From Amyelois transitella (lineage: Eukaryota; Arthropoda; Insecta; Lepidoptera; Pyralidae), in the NCBI RefSeq assembly GCF_032362555.1, contig NC_083524.1, positions 7,488,001 through 7,552,000 of the forward strand: a stretch of 64,000 nt of DNA. The letters are read 5' to 3'. The position numbers and the translations under genes are program-made. Positions 39,916 to 53,555 of the stretch are shown in pieces. The notes under the pieces are model-generated. The model saw nothing but the letters and a program-made list of their open reading frames with translations, made no database searches and was not told where the DNA came from. Position 1 is the stretch's first letter; each line of letters begins with the position of its first letter.

Positions 39916-42900
39916 ATGAGTTTATTGAGTGCGGTTCTCCACGAAGTGGATAAAGCGAACACAGACGAGCTGAAAAACGACCGGGATGATCTCCTACCTA
40001 AGGTTAAAGATCTCGCGGAAAGATCGCAACTTCTTTCTTGGGCTTTGCAGCAGAATTTTACCGACACTTATGTAAACTTCACGCCAACAAAGAGTTTAGA
40101 ACTACTCAACTACAGAAACCGGAAAGCTAATATTATTTCTGACTACACAGATCTGTCAAATAAGTTTGCAACTTTACAGAGTAAAGGCTTCAGTGATGCT
40201 GAATTTCTTAAGTACTGGCAGAAAATGTGTAGTTCTTACCAATTATTGACTAATTTATCCGTCGTAGTTGAAGCTAAAAGAGTGTTAGAGCAAGCGAACC
40301 ATGAATATGGCAGGTACAACTACAGTGATGCTATGTTAGGAGTCATGGAACTACAGAAGCAATTGAAAAATTTAGAGTTGGATAAATCTTTGTCTAAAGC
40401 ATTATCAAATCTTGCTGCTCAAGCTGAAAACCAATTATCTTTGTATACTGCAAGTTTGAGTATTGAATGGGAAGATCTATTCACATGGTCTGAAAATAAA
40501 AGTGTTCATTATTTGACCTACTCCCTGACCATACAGCAGAGTGACCCAATTCTTATACAGAAGGTTCTCAAAACTCTTTATGTAACAGAGAGGATGAATG
40601 CAGAATTAGGTCTCTTTTCTCATTTCTTTATTGATAAACTGCTCCATAATATCATACGGCATAACTGTGACATATTTACTGACGATCACATTGGGGCTCT
40701 GATCTTCAATATCAAAATAGACTTGAACGACAACAAGAAACCAAATTACCAAACAATTTTCAACAATTTAACTGCTGTATTTGAGTTCCTGCAGTCCACG
40801 CTCGGCTCTCATTTTGATAATGAAAAAACATTCATAGAGGTATTTGCAGATTCAATTAGGAACAAGTTTTTCAACAAGATCATTGAAGACTGCATCAGGA
40901 ACAATTTGCCATCTTGTGACAGCAGCTACGAACATTATAAAACAATAGTTTTTGAGTTAGATTCTTTTAACAAATTTCTCATAGATTTAAAATTCATCAA
41001 AGCAGAAGATTCTCCTCTGAATAAATACATCAATGACACAGAATGTGTACTGTATAACAAGAAATGTGATAAACTATTATCGGATGTCCGCTTATTGCTA
41101 TCAGAAAGTTTGTGTTATGGGACAATTGTAGTAGGTACAGAGACATATGTGCCCAATGATTCTATTCTAGACATAACGGATAAGGATCTTTGGGATTTAA
41201 ACAGGCCTTTGTTTTTACCAAAATGTGTAGTTTCTCAGAACGTTCGGAAAATCTTGGCATTGATTGTAGACCACTTGGAGGAAAGTATGAAGCTTCCAGA
41301 AAAGTACAGTCGGCAGCTAGTGATGTACATCAAGGACATTGCGGTCTTGTACCAATGTGTGGTCCCCAAGAAGTTCAAAGTTAACTTGGAATGCTGCCCA
41401 TTAGATATAGGTATGGTTTCTTCACTTAACAAATTATTAATTTCATACATAATTTCATTTTTATTAATCCAAATCCCAATTAACTGTCTATTTACATACA
41501 TAATATAAATTATGCCAGCCATTATGGCAAGCTAGTATAATTTCCTAATTATATCTTTGGCCATAATTAAGCTGAAAAAACAAAATATTATAAAAAATAA
41601 TTTTTGCCCTCATTCATTTATATTATTTAAAACTATATTATTGAGCCTCAAAGGTACAATAGGTGGACTTAATGATAATAGCATTCTCTACCAGTCAAAC
41701 TTTAGAATATAGTAAACTGACAAAATAATCTGTGTCTATTTAAGAGTGAAAAATACACTTGTTTTATTTATGGAAAAACAAAGAATATAGATAAACATAC
41801 ATTATTATTATTCATAATAAGTAAGAGATGATAAATCATTCCGGCGTTTGTTTCTCCTTACAATTATGCCTGTTAGATAGCCTTCTGAGGTCTTCATGTA
41901 AAGCATTCTAGGGATTAATCCTAAATCCTCAATTCATTTCAGCCCTTTTCTTCAACAACTGTTTCTACCTAGCACATGGGTTGCTCGGCCCTCCCTGGAA
42001 GGTCTCCCTGCCGTCAGACCTGGCTGATCAGCTCGTGACTGTACTTCTGGAGTCTATTCAGAATCTACGAGTGCTGGGCTTAGAGAAAATGTCCCTGTAT
42101 TTGCAGAACCAGAAGAATATTATCACGCAAAGCATTGAAACTGCGGGTAATCTTAAAATTATTTCATAAAACAATTGGTTTTCTTGATTCTATTTCTTCA
42201 GACTACTTGGAAAATGTTGCGTACAGATTATATAACTGCAGTGTAGTTTGTTCCGCCGTTTCTTCTACACATGCGCTTTGGAAGCGGTAGTAGGTAGTTA
42301 TAATTAGATTTGAGTGATGTGACGTCAATAAGTGATACTTTTTATCCAATTTTGAAAATAAATCTATTCTATTCTAACATAACAGGACACTAAAAGTTAT
42401 AAATCATGTTAAGTATTAAATTATTTAACTGGTTATTATTTTTAGGTACTTACAAATGTTATATAACATTGTTATTCTATATGTACAGTATGTGTGTATT
42501 ATTATATGTTGCAAAGTTGCTAAACAATGTCAATGGACGTGTTATACAACATTGTTACTGTTAGCGCCAATTCGTTATCTGTGCACAATATCCACAGTGA
42601 AAAAAAAAAGAAAAATCTTCACACATTTTTCCGAACGCTGGCCGAATACACATCTTTTTATAAAGTTTTATTTCGCCAAAAATAACAGGATTAGTTGTTC
42701 TCTTCAGTTACATAATCTGTACGCAACTTTAGTATCATCATTATGACACCTTATTACAGAAATGTCCATTCTGAGAGAGAGCTACTGGGGAAAATGGGGT
42801 TCACCTTAAAGTAAAACTACGTCGTGTTCTGCATTTTTATAGTCATAATTTTTAGTTTAATAGACAGAATTAAAAAAAAATTGTAGGTACATAGCTGAAC

Positions 42901-43669
42901 CGTTGTTTTAATTTCAGAACCTACTGCGTGGACCCACGAGACCTACGAAACATTCGACATAGCCATCAACAAAGCCACCACTCTCCTCAAAGACTTGAAG
43001 GCCAGTTGGCACACCATCTTGCCCACGCGCATGTACGAGATGTCCATATGCTCGTTAATCCAGACTCTCTGTCACGCCGTGGTAAATAGAATCTTCGCGG
43101 ACATCAGGCCGATTGAGGAAAAGTTGGTTTACATGCTCGCTGTGAGAGTTGAAGATATTGTGGCTGATGTGGAAGTTTTATTTGAGGTGATTCTTTCTCA
43201 CACATGTCTTAACTAGAGGACGCCCGCGACTTTGTCCGCGTGGAATCATTCCCGCGGGAATTCCGGGATAAAAAGTAGCCTATATGTTATTCTTGGTCTT
43301 CAGCTACCTGCATACCAAATTTCATCGTAATCGGTTCAGTATTTTTTTGCATGAAAAAGTAACAATTCTTTTTTTTTTATTGGTGTACATGGCAGAGCAA
43401 TAAATACGACGCCATAGCTGACACACGAAAAGACAAGTGTAACTTCATTATTACAGGAACCAATAGAGTTTGAGAGCAAGATCCCAGTTTGGAAGAAGTT
43501 TACTAAGCTCCCCCAACTCCTCAAGGGCCAGATGCTGGAGCTGGCGACCCTGTGGCGCCAGGAGTCGGAGCTGAGCAGCAACTACGCGTGCGAGGAGATC
43601 CGGCAGATAGTCAAGATCAGGTTCCCTGATGACAAATACAGGTTGAAGATATTAAAGGAAATACAATGA
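39916..43669 (+). CDS. ZW10: ZW10 kinetochore/Dsl1-type tethering protein, complete
   Basis: Subunit of the Rod-Zw10-Zwilch complex, which brings dynein and Spindly to kinetochores for the spindle checkpoint; it also belongs to the ER-Golgi NRZ tether with RINT1 and NAG. Four exons: 39916-41410, 41943-42146, 42918-43186, 43457-43669; 726 residues, close to the usual length of about 720-780. It starts MSLLSAVLHEVDKANTDELK; the frame is open a little further upstream but without an ATG. The N-terminal coiled region, the central helical part with the ECCPLDI exon end, FFNNCFYLAHGLLGPPWK, and the C-terminal EIRQIVKIRFPDDKYRLKIL all fit the family. The short C-terminus KEIQ then TGA ends exon 4. 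Confidence 0.9.
41640..41700 (+). repeat. Family-E fragment in ZW10 intron 1
   Basis: Resembles the GGCGGACTTAATG...CTCTACCAGTCAA body of the dispersed family. The rest of intron 1 (41411-41942) shows nothing recognisable. Confidence 0.5.
42147..42917. other. ZW10 intron 2, nothing recognised
   Basis: AT-rich intron with no coding exon, known repeat or structured RNA that I can identify. A 96-codon open stretch near 42456 is low-complexity and has no splice support. Confidence 0.6.
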
Positions 43670-44606
43670 TGTTTATGATTTTTTTTTGTAAATATATAAT
43701 TATTATAACAAGACTAACGTGTATTATTTGTACCTATTGCCCGTTGAACTTCATGCTGAGATTGTAGATTCTCTTCCCGCGTCGTCTTATCCCTTGGTCG
43801 CCGTATACAAAATCCCTGGGAAATAAAAGCTGGTCTTATCCAAAGTGCCAGAAACCACACGGCACCATGGTAATCTGTGATACATACATACATAAAATCA
43901 CGCCTTTTTACCGGAGGGGTAGGCAGAGACAACATCTTTCCACTTGCCACAATACAATCTGTGATAGGTACATATAATCACTTCTTAATCCCTTACGGTG
44001 TAGACAGAGCAAACATTCTCGTAAATACTATAAAAGGCCATATTCAATTGTATGGCTAAGTGATGTAACGTCACGAAATAATTATACCTAATGCCGTAGG
44101 TCAGATAGGTGTTTGTTTGTTTGTAATATCTTTATTGCATAGAATTTACACAGTAACAAGAAAATAGAAAGTACCTACCTACACAGTTATAAAAGAAAGA
44201 AATCACTTGCAATGGCGGACTTATCCCATGAAGGGATCTCTTCCAGTCAACCGGTGTTTAGAAACATCCACACCAAGTTATGCAGGATAAGGTCCACTGG
44301 ATAAATAAACAACTAATCCTCCACAGGTCATTAATCTGTTACCCACTTACCTAGAAAAGTAAATGTAAAAAAATAATAATTTTAAACGTGTATTATCGAA
44401 CACGTACTTACCGCCGTTATTCAGTATTTCCCATTTCCGCTTTTCCTTACATTGCTAACTTATGCAACCATGTTGAGATTGCACGCAATTATTGGCTACT
44501 TAATAAAACATATCATGTCTTTATTTTAATTGTTATTTCCTTTTCTTACCTACTTATTTGTGCTGGAATGCATGGCAAAAGACAATGTATCTACTTGTAT
44601 TTTGAC

Positions 44607-44830
44607 GGCCTCTGTGGCGCAGCGGTAGTAAGCTTGCCTGTGACACCGGAGGTCTCGGGTTCGAATCCCGGTCAGGGCATGATGAGACAAAAACTTTTTC
44701 TGATTGGTCTTGGATGTTTATCTATATAAGTATTTATTGTAAAATATAGTATCGTTGAGTTAGTATCTCGTAACACAAGTTTCGAACTTACTTCGACGAT
44801 AACTCAATCAGTATAATTTGTCCCGTATAT
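44607..44830 (+). mobile_element. SINE-B, tRNA-derived
   Basis: Begins with a tRNA-like head: an A box around TGGCGCAGCGGTAGTAAGC and a B box GGTTCGAATCC. A non-tRNA body follows and ends near TTGTCCCGTATATAT. It is not a functional tRNA gene, because the 3' acceptor arm runs into the SINE body. Confidence 0.85.
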
Positions 44831-44904
44831 ATTTTTTTTTTTTTTTATGTAAATTACAATCAAAGAATAAAATAGTTACCGAGCCTATTTTCATCTATTC
44901 ATTT

Positions 44905-45152
44905 ATATAATGTCTGTCCCTTGCGGGGTAGACAGACCAAGCAGTCTTAAAAGGATAACCGGCCACGATCAGCTGTGAGGCTTAATGATAGCACCTATTG
45001 AGATTTAAATAGTGACAGATTGCTATGCCATCGACTATAAAAAGAATTCCAAGGTTATAAGCCTATCCCTTAGTCGCCTTTACCAACATCAATGGGAAAG
45101 AACTGGAGTGGTTCTATTCTTTTTTATATTGGTTCAGAATACCACACGGCAC
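44905..45152 (-). mobile_element. SINE-A copy
   Basis: Antisense copy between ZW10 and the Val/Pro-rich gene; a partial one lies at 43970-44060 and another at 46950-47125. Confidence 0.82.
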
Positions 45153-46519
45153 CTTTATAAAAAAACTTCTTCAATTCAAATGATATTTATTCGAAGTTGT
45201 TGGTACTAATTAATGTGCCGATACCTACCATATCGATAGTCTCAATGGAATATTTTTTTGTGATTCCTTAGTTATAACCCATAGTAAACCTTTCCAAATC
45301 TATCAGCCCACTATTAATAGGTAGGTACATTTATAAGACTTTATCTTGATCATAATAATATAACAAACCTTTAGTAAGCAGATTTCGCATTTGTTCTATT
45401 ACTGTATTGTTTTAGCCCAGTAGCCTGTATTATACATACAGCATAAGTTTTTAATACCTGCGGCTATAATTAATTGAAGTATTATAATGGCGAATTGATT
45501 AACTTCATCGTTTATTAGCTAACATGGTAGTATTATAATGCAAATTAGATGCGCCGTCTAGATTTTCAATGACTAATCAGTATTAATTACTATCTAATCA
45601 ATTTTTTGCAGAATTTACCGTAACAATAACTATAGCATTAATCCCGGTAAAACCCTCACCCCTTTGCTTCAGGAAGTATGTCTTCTTCCTCCTGGCTTGG
45701 TCCTCCGGCCCAGTCCTTCCGGTTGCACCCTTAGCACTCCGGAAGAAGCCCGGGGTATGCCTTTGACCATGTATCCTAGATTGGGTGAGTCAGGTTTTAA
45801 GACGAAGCGATCCCATATGACCTCCGCAACCTCTTTGCAGGTGAAGCTAACCCATATTGGATCGATCATGGTAACATATTCAGTTACCTGAATGTGCAGG
45901 TTTCCTCACGATGTTATCACTCGCCGTAAGAGCATCGGTTAGTATTCTAAGTCATGTACTTATATAATTTCGAAAATAATTATAAGAAAGGACATGGTCT
46001 AGGTGGGATTTGAAGATGTGCCTTTATGCTCATCACGCATTTTAACTGGGCCCTTACCGATACCGTATGTAAACGAATTAATTAAGTAGTTGATAAAATT
46101 TTTCATTCATATTGTTTGAAATTGAGTATCTATACTTAGTATTTACTTGACACCCGAAGACAATGTAATAATACGCCGTCGACGGTCAACTTTTTTACAA
46201 CCATTAGGTACGTTACGCCTGGCCATTAATATTAGACGTACAATCGTCTGCTCAGTGAGTTTGAAGGACCTGTGAGATATACTTACGCAAAAATACCAAA
46301 AAACCGCCACACTGTGATGCTTATCGAAATAAAACCACTCGCCTACTTGAGCTCAAATAAACTCCTGTGACGTTTGTCAAATAACAAACATACCTTACGA
46401 TATCTACCCCAGAACAAAATCACCTCGATTTTTATCCGTATCCTTTAAGGGTAAAAATGGAGCTGATATTGGCCTTGGCAGAGAAAGTCCCGAAACGCAG
46501 CCACCCATTACACGAATGC

Positions 46520-46527
46520 TATAAAAG
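46520..46527 (+). promoter_or_regulatory. Probable TATA box of the Val/Pro-rich gene
   Basis: TATAAAAG lies 78 bp before the chosen ATG (46598) and 48 bp before an in-frame upstream ATG at 46568. This gives a transcription start near 46550. TATA-driven promoters are usual for cuticle-type genes. Confidence 0.55.
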
Positions 46528-46597
46528 TGATTGTTCCTTCCTCGGACCCGCCATTACGTACTTGTACATGTCGGTGACCGGCGTCCATAGTCGCAAT

Positions 46598-49500
46598 ATG
46601 CAACACTTATCGGTAGGTAAACATTAACGCGAGAGAATATCTAAGACGTTCCCGAACTGATTTGAAAAAATTCAATCAAGATTTTATTTTTAAATTTAGA
46701 ATGTGTAGTTGTTCTGAATTGAATACATGTGAAGTGCATCGTAAGGTGAATGTGTAATGAAGTGAAAACAAAACGCGAGTATTAAGTTTTGGCGCGAAAT
46801 AAGAAAAATACGTGGTTTTCCCGGAGTTTGATAACAGTGAAATATTTAGTTGTGTTACTTTGGATGTTAAAAGGAAGATGATGTATAGATAAGGCAATAT
46901 TATGGTATAAAAATGATAGTTATACATTTATATATATATATATATAAATATATACATATAATCATGTCTATATCCCCTGGGGGGTAGACAAAGCCAACAG
47001 TCTCGAAAATACCAATAGCCACGTTTAGCTGTTTGACTCAATGATAGAATTGAGATTCAAGTATGAGAAAGAGATGGAGTGGTCCTATTCTTTTTTCAAT
47101 TGGTGCCAGGTACCACACGGCACTTTTGGTTTATAATCTGCAATTAAAAAGAAACAAAAAACAAAAAACAAAACCAAAAGATATGAAAATCATTACGTCA
47201 TGTTGAAATGTCTCTTATTAATGAATAAAAAAATTTAATTTGAAGTATAATAAATATTAGATTCAGACAAATTTGCTGTCATTACGGATACAGAGGAAGA
47301 GAGACTGAAGAGAAGATGATGTGAGAGCACAAGATGAAAAGTGTTTTGTATAGATTATCAACGGAGCTCCACATTGGTGACAGTTATACAAACAGTTTTT
47401 TTTTATAATAAAAAAATATTTACTTGCATTTTGTAATGCTTTAAAAATAAAATTTACATACAGTCTTCATCTTTACATCTTGACAATACAGAATAACAGA
47501 CAAAATCATGTACTTAATCTAGAAATAATTAGGCAGGCCGTCTAATTTAGTTTTTACCAACAGACTTAAATTCCAGTACTTACTGCCAAGAAGGAAATCG
47601 TCTAAAACATTTTCATACTTTCAGAAGCTTCACAGCAAATTCACCTTACCATGCAATTCTGTAGCCCAATATAGAACACGGAAAATGAATCGCGTGCTCA
47701 TTTAGACACGCAAAGATTTTTTATTGGGTTAAAAAATGTTTGCCAAAGATATGCGATTATGTAGTTTGTTCGTTTTTATTTGTTTGTTTTAATAATTATA
47801 TAACTACGTGTATATTAAAAGGGATATGGTGTAGGCTTAATACTTACTCCATAGTATAATAGCTGCATCTGCCTGCCTTGATTTAATTATCCACGTAAAT
47901 ATAGTCTAACTGCAGAAGGCACTTAATTAACTATATATGATTGAAATGTCCCATGACAACGAATATTATTTTAATATAAAATTTGAATAGAAGGAACAAA
48001 GTGCCGTGTGGTTCCCGGCACCAGTACAAAAAAGAATAGGACCACTCCATCTCTTTTCTATGGATGTCGTAAAAGGCGACTAAGGGATAGGCTTACAAAC
48101 TTGGGATTCTTGTTTTAGGCGATGGGCTAGCAACCTGTCACTATTTGAATCTCAATTCTATCATTAAGCCAAATAGCTGAGCGTGGCCTATCAGTTTTTT
48201 CAAGACTGTTGGCTGTGTCTACCCCACAAGGGATATTGACGTGACCATGTGTATGTGTGTGTGTGTATGTAGGAAAAAAGTAGTATGATACCTATTCAGT
48301 GACTTGGAATAATAAGTCAACGTTATAAATTATCAAAATGTAATGTGACACATTCAATTTTGTTTTTCTTTCAGACGGCATTCCTGATCATCGCGTTAGT
48401 GATCGTCGTCAATCAAGGAACAGGCGCAGCCTCGGGGTTGGAAAACAACGCTAAACATGACCAGCTAGCCGAAGAGGCCAGAAACAGTGCTTTGACGATC
48501 ACGGACGGCCCAAAGTACGTAAATAAGCAAAGCACAGCTCGAAATAATACAAATGAAACCTGGCCGAGCACCGAAGCACAAAGTCACAATCACAAACCCG
48601 AACAGAGACCGCCGAGCAAACCTCCCATCAACCTCGACAAAGTACAACAAAGACCACAGAAGTACTATGTTGAATTACCACGAAATCACTACGGCCCACT
48701 CCAAAAAGTTTCCGTGAGACATTTCCCTCAGTCGCCACTGATGTATCACCCTCCAAACAATTTATACAATAACTATCAGCAAGTGATACCGCTGACGCCG
48801 CACAAAAATTCGTATTACATAAAACAGCAATCAAGGCCTCTTGCATTCGCATCGTCAGTAAACGCACCTACTGTCGCTCAAAGTCCAAAATTCAGTCTTC
48901 CAGTTCAGACTATTAAAGGGGTGAGAACTGATACAGTCAGACCCCCGCAAAATCCTCACAAAACTAATGTATCAACCACCACTGTACCCACAACTACCAC
49001 AAGACTTCTAAGAACGAAGCGAATATGGCCAAAAAAGATTTTAGAAAAAATGAACGCTACTCTGAAAAATTCAACAAAGAAAAATGATACACATGTAATA
49101 GATAACAGGATAAATGATTCAGATCCAGACACTGCGGAAACCGTCCGAGTCAAATACGTTTATAAAAATGCAAACACAACCGAGACACCAATCAAACGTC
49201 CGTACAGGCCAGTGACGAGGATCCCCAAAATAAAATCAACCACTCCGTCTTTCAATGTCAGTGAGATTCAACCTAACGATTGGATACCACTAGTGCCGTC
49301 TCATTACACAAGACCTGGAAGGCCGACGCTAAAGAGGATTAAAAGATCCGATACATTCCCAGGTATACCTGAACCATACCCCCGACCGACTGTACCAAGT
49401 AAACGTATGTTGTATTTACATTCTTTTGGATTAATCCCAATGAATAATTTACAAACACCCATGCCCGAGATTGCGAGAAAAAAAGCGTCGTATTTTCGTA

Positions 49501-50642
49501 AAAGAAAGCGACAACTGAATCCCTATTATTCTGGTTACAGCACGAAGCCCGGAATAGGAGCGCAGCACTATTATTACGATGATCACCACGGCGAAAGCAG
49601 TCACATTCACAGCCACGGACATAGCTACAACAATCACCAGCACGAGCATCAACCAAAAGTGGTCACAAGAGTGAAACACCACCATCATCACCACCACCAC
49701 AGATACATCAAAACAGTAGAGAAACCAGTGAAAGTTCCTTACAAAGTGGAGGTGCCAAAGCCGTATCCGGTCGCGATCCCTGTAGAAAAACGGGTTCCTG
49801 TTACTGTGGAGAAGGTGAAGGTTGTCGAAAAACCTGTACCTTATCCCATCGGTATTAAGGTGCCTCATCCCGTCCCTGTCAAAGTGGTGGAAAAAGAGTA
49901 TATTCCAAAACCATACGCGGTAATTCAGCAGGTCCCTGTAGTGAAGCACGTTAAAGTGAAAGTGCCACACCCTGTGCCAGTTCAAGTGGAGAAGAGAGTA
50001 CCTTACCCGGTGGAAGTACAGGTGCCGGTTGACAGGCCAGTGCCCGTTCCTGTGGAAGTAGAAAAACAAGTCCCTTACCCGGTGCCTGTAAAAGTGTTGG
50101 TGCCTCAGCCTTATCCAGTAGAAACTAAGGTGCCCTACCCGGTACAAGTCAAGGTTAAAGAGCCATTTGAGGTCATAAAACACGTACCCGTTAGAGTACC
50201 CGTTCCACAACCATTTGCGGTCCCCCATCCTGTTCCTGTTCACGTTGAGAAAAAAGTACCTTACCCCGTCGAGGTAGAAAAGAAAGTGCCCGTCCCGTTC
50301 AAGGTGATAGTGCCGCAAAAAGTGGAAGTCGAGAAAAAAGTGCCGGTTTACATCCCGAAACCGTACCCAGTGGAGAAGAAAGTTCCAGTGCCCGTCAAAG
50401 TCCCCTATCCCGTCAGAGTTCCAGTAAAAGTACCTTACGAAGTGCCAGTATATCTTAATAATCCTGGACCTATTTATGGCGATGGGTATTATGTTTCTGG
50501 AGGAATTAATGTATCAGAAGAATCCGCTACGCAAGACCCTAATCATACAGTGACAGTCCATGGAAATACAGGTTTCACTGGGTTCCAGTCACGGTCAGAT
50601 GGCACTGAGACTACGACGGCAAGTACGACGTCCAACCCTTGA
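46598..50642 (+). CDS. Secreted Val/Pro-rich, His-rich low-complexity protein (cuticle or matrix type)
   Basis: Two coding exons, 46598-46612 (MQHLS) and 48375-50642, joined in phase 0; 760 residues. The junction builds a signal peptide, MQHLS then TAFLIIALVIVVNQGTG, with cleavage probably after GTGA. Residues about 25-325 are Pro/Thr/Asn-rich with N-glycosylation sequons. Dibasic clusters (KRIKRS near 326, RKRKRQ near 380) could be furin sites. A His-rich stretch follows (about 410-450, with a run of H). Residues about 455-700 are a dense array of VPYPV, VPVPV, KVPYPV and PKPYPV motifs, and the C-terminus is Thr/Ser-rich. This composition is seen in insect cuticle and silk-gland matrix proteins; the role is inferred. 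An in-frame ATG at 46568 would add ten residues. The 1.76-kb intron contains SINE-A copies. Confidence 0.75.
48001..48275 (+). mobile_element. SINE-A copy, sense, full length
   Basis: Runs from GTGCCGTGTGGTTCCCGGCA to a (TGTG/TATG)n tail, in the first intron of the Val/Pro-rich gene. Confidence 0.88.
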
Positions 50643-52097
50643 GAAGTCACGGATATTTATGTAAATATATGTAAGTTATTTATAACGTCATAAGTTAAAT
50701 TTGTAACGTACTGATAGGATAAGCCGTTTGGATGCTGTGGTGTTGATTGTTCCACTTTGAGTAAATGTGCTGCTGTGATATTTGAAGTGTCTTATTCAAG
50801 CCTCATAAACTCAAATATTGTCAGATTTGAATTTTCAACGTAAATATGTAATTTTCATAATTACTTCGCTTACTAGTTATGTAACGAAAATTAATTAATG
50901 ATAAAGAGACAACACTCAATAGATCCACATTAACCCCTTAGCTTGTGTTGTTTAATGATATATCCATCAACGAAAAAATACAAACGAACGAACACAAGAC
51001 ATGCATTGCAGGCAAACTGGTTAAAAACATTAAAATAGCTATCTATCACTAAAATCTTGCTAGTATTAAATTTTCGAATGTAAATCGTGTGACTGGCATG
51101 AAACCTACTGCCTAGAGGTCGTCACAATACATCAACTACGGAAACATACGTAATATGCTATTAGAACTAACTATAGTCCCGAAGGGTCACCGTCAGGTTC
51201 AATGGATGGCGATAAATTGCAGTAACATGATGTCACTCACCCCGAAAGTGAAGTAACGGATTACAGCGCCATTAAAGCAATTAAAATCGATAATCGATCG
51301 ATTTGGGCGTGGTATGCATTTGCTTTGACACACGCGAAATTATGAAATAATCAGTTTACAAATATGGAGTAGCAGATATTGATTGATCAGACATTTTTAG
51401 TTTATTACTACAATAAACTAACTGTAAAACGAATCGACAGAGTGGCGGTGTATTCGATTCGTAAACAAGCGATTCTGGGTTCGAATCAATGATTGCTCAT
51501 TAGTTTAAAGAGTTGTGATGTTCTTAAGTAGATGCAAAACATTAATAGGAAACATGTACATTCAGGTAACGGAATTAGAAACTATGATCCAATCTCTGCT
51601 TTTAACACAATGGCGGACGATCAAACTTCACAGAAAACAAAAAGCAAGCAAAGCAAATCCTTTCTATTTTTGTAACAAACCGAGTTGCATTCTAAACTAT
51701 CCTAAAGAGATCAAAGTCCGCCTGTGACCACTATCCGGACGTGGGTAAGTCAGATTTTTACCCAAAGCGATTTCAATCTGACCTCCACAATCCAACCTGT
51801 AATGACTGAAACTTGCTGTGAATTTTCAAGTTCAACGTAAGACCTTCGGTCAGCAACCTAGTAATAAAATGAATATGCGAAAATCAGAAAATTTAAACAT
51901 ACAGTGGGCTCACGATACAGCTGTGCCACCTCGCCTTGATAAGTGTATGGGAAGTGGGCCAGGTATTTCCTAAATCGTGTACAGGAGTGACGATCGCCCA
52001 AGCGATCCGCTAACTTTGATACTAACAGCTGATAATAAAATCGAGACCCCACGGTGAAAGCATAGCAATCTGAATAATAAGATTCTGAATAATCCAT

Positions 52098-52328
52098 CCA
52101 TATGATCACGTCTATATCCTTACGGGGGAGACACAGCCAGTAGTCTCGAAAGACTGATAGGCCACGTTCAGCTGATAGGCTTAATGATTCAAATAGTGAT
52201 AGGCCCATCGCCTAAAAGAAGAATCCCAAGTTTATAAGCCTAAACCTTAGTCGCCTTTTACGACATCGATGGGAAAGGGATGGAGTGGTCATATTCTTTT
52301 CATATTGGTGCCGAGAACCACACGGCAC
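52098..52328 (-). mobile_element. SINE-A copy
   Basis: Antisense copy in the spacer after the Val/Pro-rich gene. Partial copies also lie at 54505-54660 (-), 55680-55825 (+), 56745-56830 (-), 60486-60575 (+), 60748-60870 (+) and 63812-63960 (-). Confidence 0.82.
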
Positions 52329-52886
52329 TGAATAATAAGGCTGCAGATAATTAAGAGTGAGAAAAAATACTCGTATATGAAAACAAAGGTTGCGTTGTAG
52401 GGAAGTATTGAGTATCGTGTGAATGAGCTATGTGATACCGCGTAACGCTTGCGCGCCAAGTCGACTGTAACTTTTCACTTTCGATATTTAGTTTCCTTTT
52501 CCGCTGTAATTAACTTTTTTATACTATTAACTCAGAATCAATTATTATACTTATCCACATACCCGCCCTCCAGCTAGAGATGATCCGAAAATGGTCCTTC
52601 CCAGGCCGGATTAGAACATTAAAGATAAAGATGCACTTAAAATGGTATGGAATGCTATGGAATACTTCCTTTACAATACTACTTTTTCTTGGTCGTGGTG
52701 TTAGTCCCCGCTACTTCCTACCCTCTCTGGAGAGGAGCTTGACTTACTCAACAATACTACATTATCTACACTAATATTATAAAGAGGAAAACTTTGTTTG
52801 TTTGGTTGTAATGAATAGGCTCAAAAACTACTGAACCCATTTTAAAAATTCTTTCACCATTCGAAAGCTACATTATCCACGAGTAA

Positions 52887-53555
52887 TCTATACTAATATT
52901 ATAAAGCTGAAGAGTTTGTTTTGTTTGTTTGTTTGTTTGTTTGTTTGTTTAAACGCGCTAATCTCAGAAACTACTGAACCGATTTGAATAATTCTTTCAC
53001 TGTTAGATAGTCTATTTATCGAGGAAGGCTATAGGCCCGGAGGAAGGCTATATCCCGGATTTCCTACGGGAAACATCAACAATGCAGGTGAAAGTTGAAT
53101 GAGTCGGCCATCTGCGAGCTTTCCACGCGAACGCTGCGCAAACCAACAAAGATATAGTAAAACATTGTACTAAAGATGTGAAGTACTCATTTTTTGCCAC
53201 AAAAAAGTCCGCGAGAGCATATATCTATCTCTTAAGGTTTACTTACAATAACCACTTTTATGTTCATTTTTTAAGATTATTTTTTCATTATAAACATAAG
53301 TTATTTTGAAACCAATTTTCTTTAATTCAGTATTAATCCTTATCCAGATAAATATGTTTATTACTTTCGGCTTTTCATGTAGACTAAAATTGCCATTTAC
53401 AGTATATAAATCAGACGAATAGGTTTTGAGATATAGTCGTTATAAGCAATTTGCAGCGAAACATTTAATACGGCGAACCAGCGTTCTTTCTAATACGCGT
53501 GACCGCCTGACCGTCCCCCCGACTTCCACGCGGACGAAGTCGCGGGCACAGCTAG
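52887..53555 (+). mobile_element. Helitron-like element, CTAG 3' end
   Basis: Starts TCTATACTAATATTATAAAG, has a (GTTT)n tract, then GAAACTACTGAACCGATTTG, and ends CGCGGGCACAGCTAG before T. This layout fits non-autonomous Helitrons of moths and butterflies. Related ends occur at 54070-54122 (ending GGGTCGCTAG), 43215-43330 (reversed), 52750-52886 and 18880-18950. No Rep/helicase gene is present. Confidence 0.6.

Larger units (their letters stand above)
43670..46519. other. Repeat-rich spacer between ZW10 and the Val/Pro-rich gene
   Basis: Contains, in order, an RTE end (43885-43960), a SINE-A piece, a family-E copy (44118-44240), SINE-B (44607-44830), SINE-A (44905-45152) and an antisense SINE-C (45660-46075). 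From 46100 to 46519 the sequence is unique-looking and may hold the promoter. Confidence 0.7.

Noticed and set aside
44607-44680. Possible tRNA gene (A and B boxes)
   Set aside because: The tRNA-like part is the head of a dispersed SINE found in several copies; it lacks a paired acceptor stem.
48345-48374. Start of the Val/Pro-rich protein at a GTG before the second exon
   Set aside because: These bases are the intron's pyrimidine tract ending in CAG at 48374; the five-codon exon at 46598 supplies an ATG and completes a signal peptide.
49449-50318. Long minus-strand open frame (289 codons)
   Set aside because: Mirror of the Val/Pro-rich coding array; its His/Tyr/Arg-rich product is an artefact of the repeat composition.
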